Assembly: GCA_017893485.1 (NCBI GenBank)
Contig: CM030366.1
Coordinates: 49,493,896 to 49,557,895, forward strand
Length of the DNA: 64,000 nucleotides
Direction: 5' to 3'
Source of the DNA: Hemerocallis citrina
Taxonomy: Eukaryota; Streptophyta; Magnoliopsida; Asparagales; Asphodelaceae
Shown: positions 21,735-33,413 of the stretch, piece by piece
Numbering within the stretch: the stretch's first letter is position 1
Layout: each line of letters begins with the position of its first letter
Position numbers and translations under genes: made by a program
The notes under the pieces: model-generated
The model's database searches: none
What the model was told of the DNA's origin: nothing
The model's input: the letters and a program-made list of their open reading frames with translations, nothing else

Positions 21735-21960
21735 GCCGTGGCGCGATCTGGGCCGTTGGATTTTGGCACGAATCTCGAGGCAGCTCAGTTCCCAAGAAAA
21801 TGCTATCTTGTCGTCTAGCGACGCTGGCAAGATCTGGGCCGCCTGATCGAGATCTCACACAAATGTTGAGGGAAAAGTGACTTTTCTCCTTTTTGGGCTC
21901 GGATGGGCACTTGCTCGGTTAGCCAACCGGAGGTCGGCTGCTCGAGCGACGTGGCGCGCT
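21735..21960. repeat. Copy of the 245 bp element B repeat beyond the antisense genes
   Basis: ATCTGGGCCGTTGGA, GGCACGAATCTCGAG, GCTATCTTGTCGTCTAGCG and CTCGGATGGGCACTTGCTCGG appear as in the array at 14937-15800. Copies of one repeat family therefore bracket the antisense gene cluster. From 21961 to 22363 the sequence holds only the junction to the 3' end of integrase. Confidence 0.85.
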
Positions 21961-22363
21961 CCGAGCCTGCCTCTTGCTCGTTCGCTGTTCGGCGACAAGA
22001 GTGTTCGGCCAGTGGTGCCGAGCCACGCTTCAGTCTCTTGCGAAGTTGCGGGATGAGTCGAGCCTTACCCAATGGTGGGCTCGTCGATCATCGTGAGGAT
22101 TGTTCAACGATTGTGGGAGCAATTCCGAGCGGCGAACTACTTCTGGCTCGCTTAAGAGCGAGCTCGCGAAGTAGAGTCAAACTGGGTATTGGACTCCGAA
22201 CCATTGATTGAATAAAGAATAAAGGCGGAGAGACACAAGCAATTTTATAAATATGAAAAAAGCATTCTTTATTGATAATTGACGGTGAGCCATTTTTACA
22301 TATGACAACTCAAGAGAGGAATTACAAGTTAGAGGAGAGGAATGGTCCGACACCCTGTGATAC

Positions 22364-23719
22364 TCAGAGAGGCGCCGGGGTGCTTTCTTGATATTTTAAA
22401 AGGTGGTCGGCATTCCAGGTCCTCGGAATCTCCCTGCCCTCGAGGTCTTCTAGACGGTAAGCTCCGGGCCGAACTACCCTTGCGATCTTGTACGGTCCTT
22501 CCCAATTCGGGGCTAGTTTGCTCTTCTGATTGGGGAAGGAGATGGCTAGTTTTCTGAGGACTAAGTCCCCCTCCTTGAGATCGGTAGGTCGGACTCTCTT
22601 GTTGTACGTCAATTCGATCCTCCTCCGGTAGCTCTGTTGGCGGATCGACGCCCTTTCTCTCTGTTCGTCCACCAGGTCTAGGTTCGCCCGGAGGTCCCTG
22701 GCGTTCTGTTCCTCGTTGTAGGCTGCGAGGCGAGGAGAAGGTATTCCGACTTCGAGAGGTATCACTGCCTCGGACCCATAGGTGAGGTTGAACGGGGACT
22801 CTCCTGTGGGGGTCCGTTTGTTGGTGCGGTAGTTCCACAGCACGTTGGGGAGTTGGTTGACCCATAAGCCTTTGGAACATTTGTCCAATCTCTTCTTGAT
22901 ACCAGAGAGGATCTGCCGGTTAGCGTTCTCCGCCTGGCCATTCGACTGTGGGTGGGAGACGGAGGAGAAGCACTGTTGGATGGCAAGGTCTTCACATAGA
23001 GCTCGGAACGCGGCCCCAGTAAACTGAGTTCCGTTGTCTGTTACGAGGACACGGGGGACGCCGAACCGACAGATGATGTTCTTCCAAAAGAATTGAAGCA
23101 CCTTGTTCTCAGTGATAGTAGCTAGGGGCTCGGCCTCAATCCACTTTGAAAAGTAGTCGATGGCTACGACCAAGAACTTGAACTGGCCTGGAGCTGGAGG
23201 GAATGGCCCTAGTAAATCCATCCCCCACATTGCGAAGGGGATAGGACTTGATAGGGAGGCGAGGTTAGCTTGGGGGAGACGATGAATGTTGGAATGTCTC
23301 TGACAAGAGCCACATTGCCGAACGTCTCGCTCGGCGTCTTGGAGGAGAGTCGGCCAGAAGTATCCGTAATTCAGAGCTTTCCGAGCCAAAGACCTAGACC
23401 CTGAATGTGCCCCGCCGATGCCTTCGTGGAGCTCCTGTAAGGCATAGTCGGCCTGTTCTGGGAAAAGGCACCTCAGGTACAGTCGGCCGTCGATCTGCGA
23501 GAAGGAGCGCTTGTACAAGATCCCCTCGATCAGGATGTACCGCTCGGCCCTGGTTCTTACTCGGCGTGCTTCCTTAGGGTCCTCGGGGAGGAGTCCGTCC
23601 CTTAAGAATTCCACTAACGGCTTCATCCAATTATCTTGCAGCAGGATCGGCAATGACCCCACTGAGTCGAGGGTCTCGTCTTCTATGCTCGGTTTCAAGA
23701 GGACCTCGATCAAGACGGT
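22364..23719 (-). pseudogene. Element B integrase
   Basis: This open frame of about 450 codons follows an in-frame TAG (23720-23722) that separates it from the RNase H segment in the same frame. An N-terminal zinc-binding motif is visible (H96, H103, C134, C137), then the catalytic core with D166 (GMDLLGPF), D226 (TDNGTQF) and E262 (NGQAEN), spaced D-X35-E. The C-terminal part has GPYKIARVVRPGAYRLEDLEG and WNADHLLKY, the usual end of plant gypsy integrases. Integrase inserts element cDNA into chromosomal DNA. The catalytic residues are intact, but expression as part of a polyprotein is interrupted by the upstream stop. Confidence 0.93.
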
Positions 23720-24160
23720 CTACTCGAGACCTTGGAGGGAGGATGAGGCCAACTTGGAGAGGGCGCCGGCTTGTGAATTCTCTTCTCGAGGGATTCGTTG
23801 GATGAGTGCCTCTTCGAACCGGGCCATGAGGGTTCGGACTTTGGCGAGGTACTTCGCCATCCGTTCGTCTCGTGCCTCGTAATCGCCTAAGACTTGGTTC
23901 ACAACCAGCTGAGAGTCACTATGGATTCGGAGGCGCTGCGCCCCGGCGCTTCGGACAAGTCCGAGGCCCGCGATTAGTGCCTCATACTCTGCTTCGTTGT
24001 TTGAGGCCTTGAAATTCATGCGGAGGGCATACTGGAGGACGAAGTCATCTGGGCCCGTCAGGATGATACCGGCGCCGCTTCCCTCGTTGCAAGAGGAACC
24101 ATCCACAAAAACTGTCCAAATAGGGGGTCCGTTCAGGGACATGGCTGACCTCGGGAATGG
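23720..24160 (-). pseudogene. Element B second RNase H (plant Tat-type aRNH)
   Basis: The frame encodes TVFVDGSSCNEGSGAG, NNEAEYEALIAG and IHSDSQLVVNQVLGDYEA, the D-E-D pattern of a type I RNase H. Tat-clade retrotransposons are known to carry this extra RNase H after a degenerate original domain. It removes RNA from the RNA-DNA hybrid during reverse transcription. The preceding RNase H segment is in another frame, so a frame change occurs near 24142-24160. A TAG ends the frame at 23720 before integrase. Confidence 0.9.
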
Positions 24161-24788
24161 TGGTCTCGACGATGAAGTCCGCGAGGGCTTGGGCTTTGAT
24201 CGCAGTCCGGGGCTGGTAGGAGATGTCGTGTTGGCTCAGCTCGATGGACCATTTCATAAGCCGACCTGAGGTTTTCGGCTTGTGAAGGACCTGCTTCAGC
24301 GGTTGGTCGGTGAGGACCACAACCGAGTGGGACTGAAAGTATGGGCGGAGCTTCCTTGCCGCCATAACCAGGGCGTAGGCCATCTTTTCTACCTTCAGGT
24401 AGCGGAGCTCGGCGTCCCGAAGTACCTTGCTCACATAGTAAATGGGCCTCTGAGCCCGGTCTTCTTCCCTCACCAAAACGGCACTTAGGGTCTGCTCAGA
24501 AGCTGCTAAGTAGATGAAGAGGGTTTCCCCTGGAACGGGCTTGCTGAGCAGGGGAGGATTGACCAAGTAGGCTTTCAGCTGTTTGAACGACTCCTGTTGC
24601 AGTTCGCCCCACTCGAAACCCTTGGCCCCCCTGAGAGCCTTGAAGAAGGGGAGGCACTTTTCCCCAGACTTCGAAAGGAATCGCCCAATAGCGGCGAGGC
24701 GACCCGTAAGCTTCTGCACTTCCTTAACGTTCCGGGGCAGGGCCATGTCCAGTATGGCCTTAATTTTTTCAGGATTTGCTTCGATTCC
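24161..24788 (-). pseudogene. Element B reverse transcriptase connection and first RNase H
   Basis: The frame continues from the reverse transcriptase after an in-frame TGA near 24787. It starts EVQKLTGRLAAIGRFLSKS and has FEWGELQQESFKQLK, then FIYLAASEQTLSAVLVREED and PIYYVSKVLRDAELRYLKVEK, and PRTAIKAQALADFIVE at the end. The first catalytic Asp expected in RNase H is Leu-Ala-Ala here, the usual degenerate state of this domain in Tat elements. Confidence 0.9.
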
Positions 24789-26290
24789 TCACTGGCTGAC
24801 CATAAAGCCAAGGAATTTTCCTGACGAGACCCCGAACGCACACTTGTTCGGATTAAGCCTCATGTTGTGCCTTCTCAGTACGCCGAATGCCTCCTGTAGG
24901 TCGGCCACGTGGTCGGTACCTCGGACGCTCTTCACGAGCATGTCATCGACGTACACTTCCATGTTGCTACCTATCTGGCTTTGGAAGACTTTGTTGACGA
25001 GGCGCTGGTAGGTGGCTCCAGCATTCTTCAATCCGAACGGCATAACTCTACAACAGTAGAGGCCCTGGTCGGTAATGAAGGAAGTCTTCGGAATGTCCGG
25101 GGGAAACATTCGGATCTGGTTGTAGCCGGAGAAGGCATCCATGAAGCTGAGGAGCTCATGACTTGAGGTGGCATCAATGAGGGTGTCGATATTCGGGAGA
25201 GGGAACGGATCCTTCGGACACGCCTTATTCAAGTCTGTGAAGTCGATGCATATCCTCCAGGAACCATTGGACTTCTTAACCATGACGACATTGGAGAGCC
25301 ACTCGGGGTAGTTCACCTCCTGTATGAATCGAGCTTTTAGGAGCTTGTCCACCTCCTCCTTGATGGCTTGTCGTCGCTCGGGAGCGAATTTACGCCTCTT
25401 CTGCTGAACCGGTCTGCACCCTGGTTCGACGCTGAGGCGGTGCACTAGAAGCTCCTCGGAAATCCCAGGCATATCTGCGGCGGACCAAGCAAATAGGTCG
25501 CGGTTCTCCTGAATGCACTGCACCAAGTCGGAACATAGGGCAGTCGGCAGGGACTTGCTGATGAGAAACTTTCGACTCGGGTCCTCGTCCGAGAAGAGCA
25601 ATTCTTCCAATTCGTCTGCCGGCTTGGACGTGGGTCGGACGTTCGGCTCAGGGATCTCTAAGGTCTCGAGGGAGAGCACCGGACCCCCAGTGGAGGTCAT
25701 GTAGCACTTCCGAGCTGTCTCTTGGCTGCCCCTGACTTCTCCCATTCCCGCCCGGGTGGGGAACTTCATCTTGAGGTGGTATGCCGAAGGAACGGCTTCC
25801 AGGGCAGCTAGGCCAGGGCAGCCCAAGATGACATTGTATGCAGCCGGGACATCGACGACCATAAAGTCCATCGGCTCTGTCCGGGTGGTAGGGGTTTTCC
25901 CAGTAGTTACGTCCAGGGTGATAACCCCTTCGACAGTTACTGGTACCCCCGTGAACCTGTGGAGCGTGTAGCCGGTCGGTTTGAGGGGATCCCGGGATAG
26001 TTGCAGCCCTCGGAAGGCCGAGAGGAAGAGGATGTTCACAGAGCTCCTGTTGTCTACCAGGATCCTCTGCACTTTGAAGTTCGCCATGCGGAGGTCGATA
26101 ACAAGTGCGTCGCAGTGGGGAGTCCGGACCCCCTCTAGGTCTTCATCAGAGAAAGTTACTGGGACGCCGAGGCCTTTGGGGGGAGGGGCGCCGTGAACTG
26201 AACTGACCTCTCGGACGAAGGCCTTACGAGAGGAGTTGGAAGAGCCCCCCATTGGACCCCCGTGGATAAGGTGCAGAACACGTTCCTCCT
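24789..26290 (-). pseudogene. Element B protease and reverse transcriptase
   Basis: One long frame (487 codons from 26252) covers the aspartic protease and reverse transcriptase. The protease active site reads ILVDNRSSVNIL at about residues 64-75, where Tat elements normally have DNGSS or DTGSS, so the Gly after the catalytic Asp position is replaced by Arg. The reverse transcriptase (about residues 300-487) has WRICIDFTDLNKACPKDPFP, SFMDAFSGYNQI, MPFGLKNAGATYQRL and the catalytic YVDD at about 434-437. A TGA ends the frame after KFLGFMVSQ, inside the conserved stretch that normally continues. A frame change near 26280 separates this frame from gag. Confidence 0.93.
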
Positions 26291-28072
26291 CGAACTCGGG
26301 GGTTTCATATCTTCGCTCGGAGTGCTTGTCAGCCCCCGAGGCGGAGGAGTGGTGTGATCTCCCCGATCATTTGCCTTCACAAACTTAGCCAAATGCCCCC
26401 TCTGGATGAGGGCCTCTATTTCGTTCTTCAGCGCCCGGCAGTCGTTGGTGTCGTGGCCATGATCCCGGTGGTAAAGGCACCACTTCTCCTTGTTCCTCCT
26501 CTTGGCCGGGGTGTTCATCCTCGGAGCGGGAGGTATGACTCCCTCCTTCTCGACTTCCATCAGGTTGGTGGAGACGTTGGTAGTAAGAGGAGTAAATTTC
26601 TCGAACCTAGGAGGAGGACGGCGCTGACCGCTATTGTCCTTCTGTAGCTTCTTGGCCCCTTCCTCTTCCGTTGTCTTTCTCTTCGACCCGGAAGCAGATC
26701 CTCCGAAGCCCGGGAGGCACTCGGCCTCCTCCGCTCGAATATATTTCTCGCATCTAAGGAGAAGGTCGGCGAAGTTGTGCGGGGGCTTTTTGGCGAGGGA
26801 CGACCGAAGGTTAGAGTTGAGAACGTTGGATTGGAATGCAACGGTCGCCACTTACTGGTCGAGGGTGGCGATGGACCTGACCTCCGCAGTAAACCTCCTC
26901 ACATAGTCCCTCAACTTTTCTCCCCTCTCCTGTCGGAGGTGGAGCAGAGAGAGGCTGGTCTTCTCCGTTCGTCTGCTGCTCACAAAGTGGGTGATGAAGA
27001 GCGTTTCGAACTGCTCAAAAGAGAAGATGGAAGAGGGAGCGAGCCGGGAGTACCATTCCCGCGCCGAACCCTTGAGAGTGGCGGGGAAGGTTTTGCAAAG
27101 CATAGCGTCGGAAGCTTGGTGGATTAGCATCAAGGTCTTGAAGCTTTCGACATGATCAACAGGGTCCGACTCCCCTGAGTACGTTTCAAACTGCAGAGGC
27201 TTGAAACCCCTCGGGATGGGAGCCTCCATGATAGTTCGAGAGAAGGGGGGTCTACTGGGGCGGACGACCCTTCCTCTCGACTCCTCCTCCTTGTCCATTC
27301 GACCGATGCGCCTCTCCATCTCGTGGAGACAACGGTAGAGGGCATCGTCCCTCCGGTGGAAGTCAAACGATCCCCTGGACTCGTATTCATAGGAAAGGGA
27401 GCGGGGACTACGACGTCGATAGTCCTAGGATCGGCGAGGGCTATGATGGTGTTGCTGGTGACTAGGAGCCGGGGGAGGACTTACGGATCGGTGATGAGGA
27501 CTTGGGACCCACGGGTTTAGGGCCTGCAACACCGTTGCCTGGAATTGTTGGAACTCGGCACGAGTGATGGGTGCCTCATCGTTCCTCGGATGATGTCGAC
27601 CAGCAGGGGAATGTGGCCTCTTCCTACGATGCTCGGGAGATTCCCCACGTCCTCTTCGGTCCGGAGACCTCCTGCCATCTCGGCGATGAGGAGATCGCTC
27701 ACCTTGATGTTGGCGGGAGACTCCCTCTCGGGCCCGCTTCTCATCTAGGCGGTTGCGAAGGTCCTCATCCTTCTGCCGATTTAGAACGGTGTTGCGGAGG
27801 TCGGAAGCTCGGGGATTATGGGAAGCCATGAAATCCGAGGAGGCATTGTGTACTGAGACATGGTCTGGGTGGAGAGGTTGCTTCTGCCTCCGCTGGTTCT
27901 GACCTGTGGGACCATTAGGGGGTTGTTGATTCGGAAGAGGAGGCTGGCCCTGTTGGACCGGGGGAGGAAGTTGTTCGGGCTGCAGAGCAGGATGCACGGG
28001 GACTTCCTCTTGTTGGTCAGCGGGGTTGGGTCCACGGTTGGACCCCCTAGACCTGACCTTTTTGGGAGGCAT
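26156..28072 (-). pseudogene. Element B gag
   Basis: It starts at the ATG at 28072 (MPPKKVRSRGSNRGPNP), about 75 bp inside the 5' LTR. All gag blocks are in one frame but are interrupted by TAG near 27425 and TAA near 26852. The order is a Pro/Gln-rich and Arg-rich N-terminus (ERSPHRRDGRRSPDRRGRG), the capsid-like gag domain (DPVDHVESFKTLMLI, ATLKGSAREWYSRL, LSLLHLRQ), and a zinc-knuckle-like motif CLYHRDHGHDTNDC (C-x2-H-x4-H-x4-C) near the end. Gag forms the virus-like particle. The TAG and TAA look like point mutations in otherwise conserved frames. Confidence 0.92.
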
Positions 28073-28123
28073 GGCTGGAGAAGAGCTAGTCGACGGGAAG
28101 AGGAGAGGTGGCTATTCGTATGG

Positions 28124-28143
28124 TTTCCCACAGACGGTGCCAA
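28124..28143 (-). other. Primer binding site of element B
   Basis: On the minus strand TTGGCACCGTCTGTGGGAA follows the 5' LTR end GGTAACA after two bases. The first part resembles TGGCGCCGT, the tRNA-Asp-type primer site of many plant gypsy elements. Element C has TTGGCGTCGTCTGTAGGAAA in the same place. Confidence 0.75.
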
Positions 28144-28145
28144 TC

Positions 28146-28765
28146 TGTTACCGCTGAATCTGGTGTGGGGGTAAACAGATGAGATTTGTGAGTTCGTGGA
28201 ATAAACCTGAATAGCGGATCCAAGCCTGTACGTCAGAATTGGGCTGCCGACTCCCGCCGCTCACCTGCAAGGAAGTGCGATACACCGGGGTTGATCCCGG
28301 CGACGCACCCTCCGACGCTCTTGTCAGTAACCAGTGATGATTAAGAAAGAGCTTAAGTTGGAAAAAGAGTGATTACCCCGTCACAGTGGTAGGTAGGAGG
28401 TATTTATAGTCGCCATGGGAGTCTGATTAGGGGCCTGATTTCCTGTGAAACCGTTAGGAGTAAAATCCTCTTAATTAGTTTAGGAAACTGATCCCTGATT
28501 CCCGGTGAGAGGATAACTGCAAATCAGGCCCGTTGATTTAGTCAAATCAGTGGCCCTGATTTCCTCTTGCTGGTCGGGGTTTGTATCGGGTTGGGACCCG
28601 TACCCAGCTGGAGTAGATCCGTTTGTGGGTTATTGGATCTGTGAGAAGGAGACCCAGTACCCGTTTCGAACCCATTTGTATGTGAAATTACCGTTTTACC
28701 CCTGAGCTTCAAGATTCGTGCCCAATCTGGACGGTTCCGATTTAATCCCATTTTTAGCCATATCA
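28146..28765 (-). repeat. Element B 5' LTR with TATA box
   Basis: This 620 bp LTR has termini TGATATGG and GGTAACA on the minus strand. A minus-strand TATAAATA at 28401-28408 (within GACTATAAATACCTCC) is the likely core promoter for the genomic transcript. It differs from the left LTR at about ten positions and is followed on its right by the TSD GAACT. Confidence 0.94.
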
Positions 28766-28921
28766 GAACTGAAGCAAAAGGAGGGGGAATTGCTGTAAGA
28801 CTTCGTCAAATGCTTCACAGTCGAAGCAAGGTTGACCTCCTCCTTGGACTCTTCAGTGGCAGCTACAGCTTTCCGCTACAACATCACTCATAAAGAACTA
28901 AAGGCTTATCTTGCGAAGAAG
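28766..28921 (+). pseudogene. Element A gag, fragment 4
   Basis: This continues the gag interrupted at 13888. GAACTGAAGCAAAAGGAGG matches element C at 52444 onward, and the match runs through CAGCTTTCCGC and the GCGAAGAAG region (element C about 52600). There homology stops abruptly at about 28921. It encodes the end of the capsid-like domain, the equivalent of KRFTNEARSISSLD. Confidence 0.88.
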
Positions 28922-30339
28922 CTGCCAATTTCTTACTTAATCTACTTCTTACTTATACTATTTCTTACTTAGAATAATCTTTATAAATTTCAATTAAAAT
29001 TTTGACAGTCTCTTCTTAAATATTAGTCATTTTACAGAAATTCCTTACCGAATTCTACAAAGAATTACATATCTCACAACACAGTCAATATATATCAATC
29101 CTCCCCAAACCAATCCAAGCAACAACATACATGCAATATATATATAGAGAGCTCTGGGGGCATAACTCATTATAATATGCAAGATACAAATTAAAAACCA
29201 AAAACTCATTTGAAAACATAAAGGACTTTTAGAAAAACCTTTAAAAACCCACACATCGAACCCAATACTCCACAACAAGGTGGGTACGGGTTTTAACATA
29301 CTTGCATCATCACGATATATCATTATCTCATACAGATACATACATAATCTTCCAAAATACAAAATATTACACAAATATTATCACATATCCCCACACTACA
29401 TGACTTAGGTTAATAAAAGTATATAATAGATACATACACCACCAGCTCTACTACAACGAAAGTATCACTACAAAATTAAGTAATACTAAAGTATCTCACC
29501 TCGCTGATAACCAAACCTGCAAAGAGAGTCAAGGACGTCCTCCCTCAGGGAGGGACTCCTCTAACCTCCAAAAATAACATGGGTCAGCCAAAACTGGTGT
29601 GAGTATAATCTACTAGGTTAGTTACTAAGATAAATAATATGAAAGAAGGTAATAGAACTTACGAACATGATGATAATTAAATTTAACCTGAAATTAAACA
29701 TATAAACATAGTAAAAGTGATATTGCACAAGAGTAATTTTTCTAATCTTCAACCAATCTACATATCAACATCCACTCACTCTACCTTGAAGTTGTGCTTA
29801 AACAGGTAGTTCCCACCATTTTCTTAGAAATAGCAGGCATGTAGTTCCTCGACACAATTCCAAGGCATACCAAACTCATATTATATGTTATTTTTACTTT
29901 AATATTCCTTCGCATCTTATACTATATTCATTTTCATTTTCATTTCATAACATCTCATAATACATTAATATTCATTCAATCTTATAACATTACATTTATT
30001 CAATCTTATACTATATTCACATTCATCCTCATCTCATAACATCACATTCATTCAATCTTATACTATGTTCGCATTCATTCACATTCTCATAACATTTCAT
30101 AATATATTAACATCCATTCTCCTTTCATATTACAGTTTACTTTCTTTTTATTCTTATTTCATCATACTGCTTACATTAATATTCATTCTCATTTTATCAT
30201 ATACTTTACTTTATATTTCATTCTCATCTCATCATACAACTTACTTTACTTCTCATTCTTATTTGAGAATATATCTCACTTTCATATTCATTCACATCTC
30301 GTATTACAACTCTCTTTAATTTTCATTCTCATCGGCTAA

Positions 30340-30410
30340 TTCACTGCACCCCAAACATAGTTTGGGTAATATACACCGGACCCCAAAGCCGATAGCTTGG
30401 GTAATACTTT
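30340..30410. repeat. Two hairpin-forming minisatellite units
   Basis: GCACCCCAAACATAGTTTGGG and ACCCCAAAGCCGATAGCTTGGG, each followed by TAATA, match the larger array at 31222-31563. Each unit contains an inverted repeat (CCCAA with TTGGG). Confidence 0.8.
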
Positions 30411-31221
30411 ACTTTTTGTTCTCATCTTTATACTACAACTTACTTTACTTTTCATTCACATTTCACAATACAACTATCATATCAATACCCCACCATCCAC
30501 CCTTAAGGTTGTGCCTAGGCAGGTAGTTTCCACCATTTTCACCGAAATAGCGGGCAGTTACTCGACACAATTCCAAGGTGTACCAGACTCATGTTATATC
30601 ATGTTTTGCCTTTGATATCCATTCTCATCACATAATATCACTTACTTAAATTTTTCATCACATATTACACCTTATTTTACTTTTTATTCTCATAATACAT
30701 CTTACATTACCTTTTTATTCTTATAACAATATTTCTTTACTTCTCATATTCATCACATACTTATAACATATTTTTTTTACTTATCATATTCATTCCCACA
30801 ACACAATTTTTTTACATTTCATATTCATTCTCATAACACACTTGCTTTACTTTTCATGCCCAGTCACATAACCCATTTTCTTTACTTTATCATTCTCATT
30901 TCATATCATACCCTTTCTTTAGTTTCTCATTCTCATTACATATCATACACTTTCTTTACTTTCTTATTCTCGTTTCATATTATACACTTTCTTTACTTTC
31001 TCATTCTCATATCATATTATACACTTTCTTTACTTTCTCATTCTCATATCATATTATACACTTTCTTTACTTTCTCATTCTCATTTCATATTTAACCAGT
31101 TTATTAATTTGTCTACAAGTCCCCCACATCATCTCAAACACTAAAAGCCGATAGCCCCGTAAACACGTGGACCACTGTCCACCAAGGGTCTTACGCATCC
31201 GGTGCTACATCTTCCTCCCAG

Positions 31222-31563
31222 CCTATGCCAGCGAGAGAATACACCGCACCCCAAGTAGAACTTAGGTAATATACACAGCACCTCAAACATAGTTTGGGTT
31301 ATAACCACCGCACCCCAAGTGAAACTTGGGTAATATAATAGCGCACCCCAAATATAGTTTGGGTAATAATCACTGCATCCTAGGCCGATAACTTGGGTAA
31401 TATAACACCGCACCCCAAAGTCGATAGCTTGGGTAATAATCACCGCACCCCTAGTAAACTGGGTAATAAACGGACCTCAAGCCGATAGCTTGGGCAATAA
31501 AAATACCGCACCCCAAATATAGATTGGGTAATAATCACCGCACCCCAAGCTGGTTCTTGAGTA
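31222..31563. repeat. Minisatellite of about 33-36 bp with internal inverted repeats
   Basis: About ten units follow the pattern CACCGCACCCCAA, six to ten variable bases, TTGGGTAATA. The CCCCAAG and CTTGGG arms make each unit a potential hairpin, and the loop varies (CATAG, GTGAAA, GCCGATAG). Identical units occur in the sister element near 41960-42070. ORFs here are by-products. Confidence 0.85.
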
Positions 31564-31807
31564 TTAGGAAGTTTAGCCCAAACCCCCAGGATTTCTGTAG
31601 GAACTGGTAAACAAAATTTAACTTTTATAATCATTTTCATCTCACCTTTTATCCCATTTTATTATTACACATTATCTCATCTTTTATCTCAACAAATTAT
31701 CACATATTCGTTATATACCATGTTATTTATCTTATCATTTTACCACATATTATGCGTACACCAGACAACTTATCTTATCATATTATCAAGAGTTATTTAT
31801 CTTATCA

Positions 31808-32271
31808 CTAGGTTTGCCCGGTTGACACGTGCCTACGGCACGTCTTCAGAATGGTGCACCTTGTTTGATCATATAAAATAGTTTTGGAGGTCTAGCAAAT
31901 TAATTGAAGTAGCAAACATATTATATGAGAAATTTTTGGGGGCCCAGCAAAAAAAAATTATATGATTCTTTTGATTTTTTTTTTGAATTATTTTTAAAGT
32001 TTTTAAATTTAAAATTTTAAATTTTTTTAAAAATTTTAAAATTTTTATTTTCTTAATTTTTTGAATAGAAGAGGGAGGGAAAACGAGAGAAAAAAAGTTT
32101 AAATAAATATAGGAGTTGTTTTGGGTGGGGGATTTGAATTTGAGTTTATTTTTGGGGGGGGGGGACTTTTGAGGGAAAAATATGTTTTGTGAGGTTAGAT
32201 CTGGACTTTTGATTTTTGAGGAGAATCAAGGAGAGCCACTTGATAGCTTTCTTTGTGTTTTATTATATAGA
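31808..32271 (-). mobile_element. Non-autonomous Helitron
   Basis: Read on the minus strand it starts TCTATATAATAAAACACAAAG and ends with the hairpin ACGTGCCGTAGGCACGT and then CTAG. It is inserted between A and T, as Helitrons are. The empty site can be read nearby: TTATCTTATCATTTTACC at about 31730 matches the joined flanks. A second copy with nearly identical ends lies at 62937-63486 on the plus strand. It is 464 bp, AT-rich, with no rep-helicase. Confidence 0.85.
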
Positions 32272-32803
32272 TTTTACCGCATATTATGCATATACCATGT
32301 TATTTATCTTATAATATTATCACATCATGTTATTACATATCATACATACCCTATGTTATTTTTATTGTCACATGATCACATATGATGTATATACCATGCT
32401 ATCTATCTTATCATATCATTTTATAACATATTATTTCATCTTAATTATTTGCATATCATACATATACCAAACCATTAATTTCATCTTTTATCATATCAAT
32501 TCTCATTTATCCCCCATATGTCATATGTGCACCGTATCAGTTAACATATCATAATATCATAGATATATTTTCTATTTATCACCCGCATATCATACATATA
32601 CCAAACCATTAATTTCATCTTTTATCATATCAATTCCTATTTATCACCATATGTCATATGTACACCGTATCAGTTAACACATCATAATATCATAGATATA
32701 TTTTCTATTTATCACCTGCATATCATACATATACCAAACCATTAATTTCATCTTTTATCATATCAATTCTCATTTGTCACACATATGTCATCTGTACATT
32801 GTA

Positions 32804-33191
32804 TGTAACACCCCAAATTTATAGGAGAATATTAAGAGATATATATGGATTATTGGAGTAGGGCCTATAGGAAATTCTATGGCCTATATGGATTAAGTGG
32901 ATTAACAAAGAGGCCTATAGAGTGAGTATGGGGCTTATGACATAATACGACATTAAATGAAGAAAGAAAGAGAAAGGAAAAGAATTGGTGTGTTGTGCAT
33001 GGTGAAGTGGCTTCTGCTTGGTTGGTTTAGTCCCACATCGTCTAAAGGAAAGAAAGAGAGAGAGTATAAATAGAATTTGCCTATGATCAAAAGTTATCGA
33101 ATAGTCCAGACACCTTTTGCCAGGCCAGCCTGTGGTGGCCAGTGGATTTTGATTTATTTGAGTGCGTACGAGTTGGGTACGGGGCGTTACA
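32804..33191. repeat. TRIM LTR 1
   Basis: TGTAACACCCC...GGGGCGTTACA, with TATAAATA at 33065-33072 as the likely promoter. It is very similar to the second LTR, with scattered substitutions and small indels. Confidence 0.9.
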
Positions 33192-33413
33192 GATGGTATC
33201 AAACCCAACTTTCGATACCGAATGTAGAACTTGTATATATGTGATGCGTAAGACCTGTATGGCAGTGATAGATATTAGATGCGTAAGACCTATATGGTAG
33301 CAGATGTGTATTTGATCTGGATACAGCCTACATTCGACTAGATTGGTGATCATGTGCTAAGATTTCACGTCCCGTATTCAAGCGAGGACGTTGAATTCTT
33401 AAGAGGGGGTGAA

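Larger units (their letters stand above)
13884..28770 (-). mobile_element. Element B: Tat-type Ty3/gypsy retrotransposon with antisense genes
   Basis: Two 620 bp LTRs (13889-14508 and 28146-28765) are flanked by the perfect TSD GAACT at 13884-13888 and 28766-28770. On the minus strand the order is gag, protease, reverse transcriptase, RNase H, a second RNase H and integrase, as expected for the Tat clade of non-chromoviral gypsy elements. Between integrase and the 3' LTR lie convergent genes on the opposite strand, another reported Tat feature, plus tandem repeats. The LTRs differ at about ten positions by eye, roughly 98 percent identity, so the insertion is young relative to its surroundings. 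It sits inside the gag gene of element A. Stops and frame changes suggest it is not autonomous now. Confidence 0.95.

Noticed and set aside
22364..28072. Possible endogenous pararetrovirus
   Set aside because: The presence of LTRs, a TSD, integrase after RNase H and a Tat-type second RNase H identifies a Ty3/gypsy retrotransposon. No movement protein is seen.
29045..29374. 109-codon minus-strand ORF rich in hydrophobic residues
   Set aside because: The corresponding sequence in the sister LTR-like element does not keep the frame, and the composition reflects AT-rich DNA.
31222..31563. Evenly spaced direct repeats resembling a CRISPR array
   Set aside because: Units of about 34 bp have no unique spacers, sit in a plant retroelement, and no cas-like genes exist. 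It is a minisatellite.
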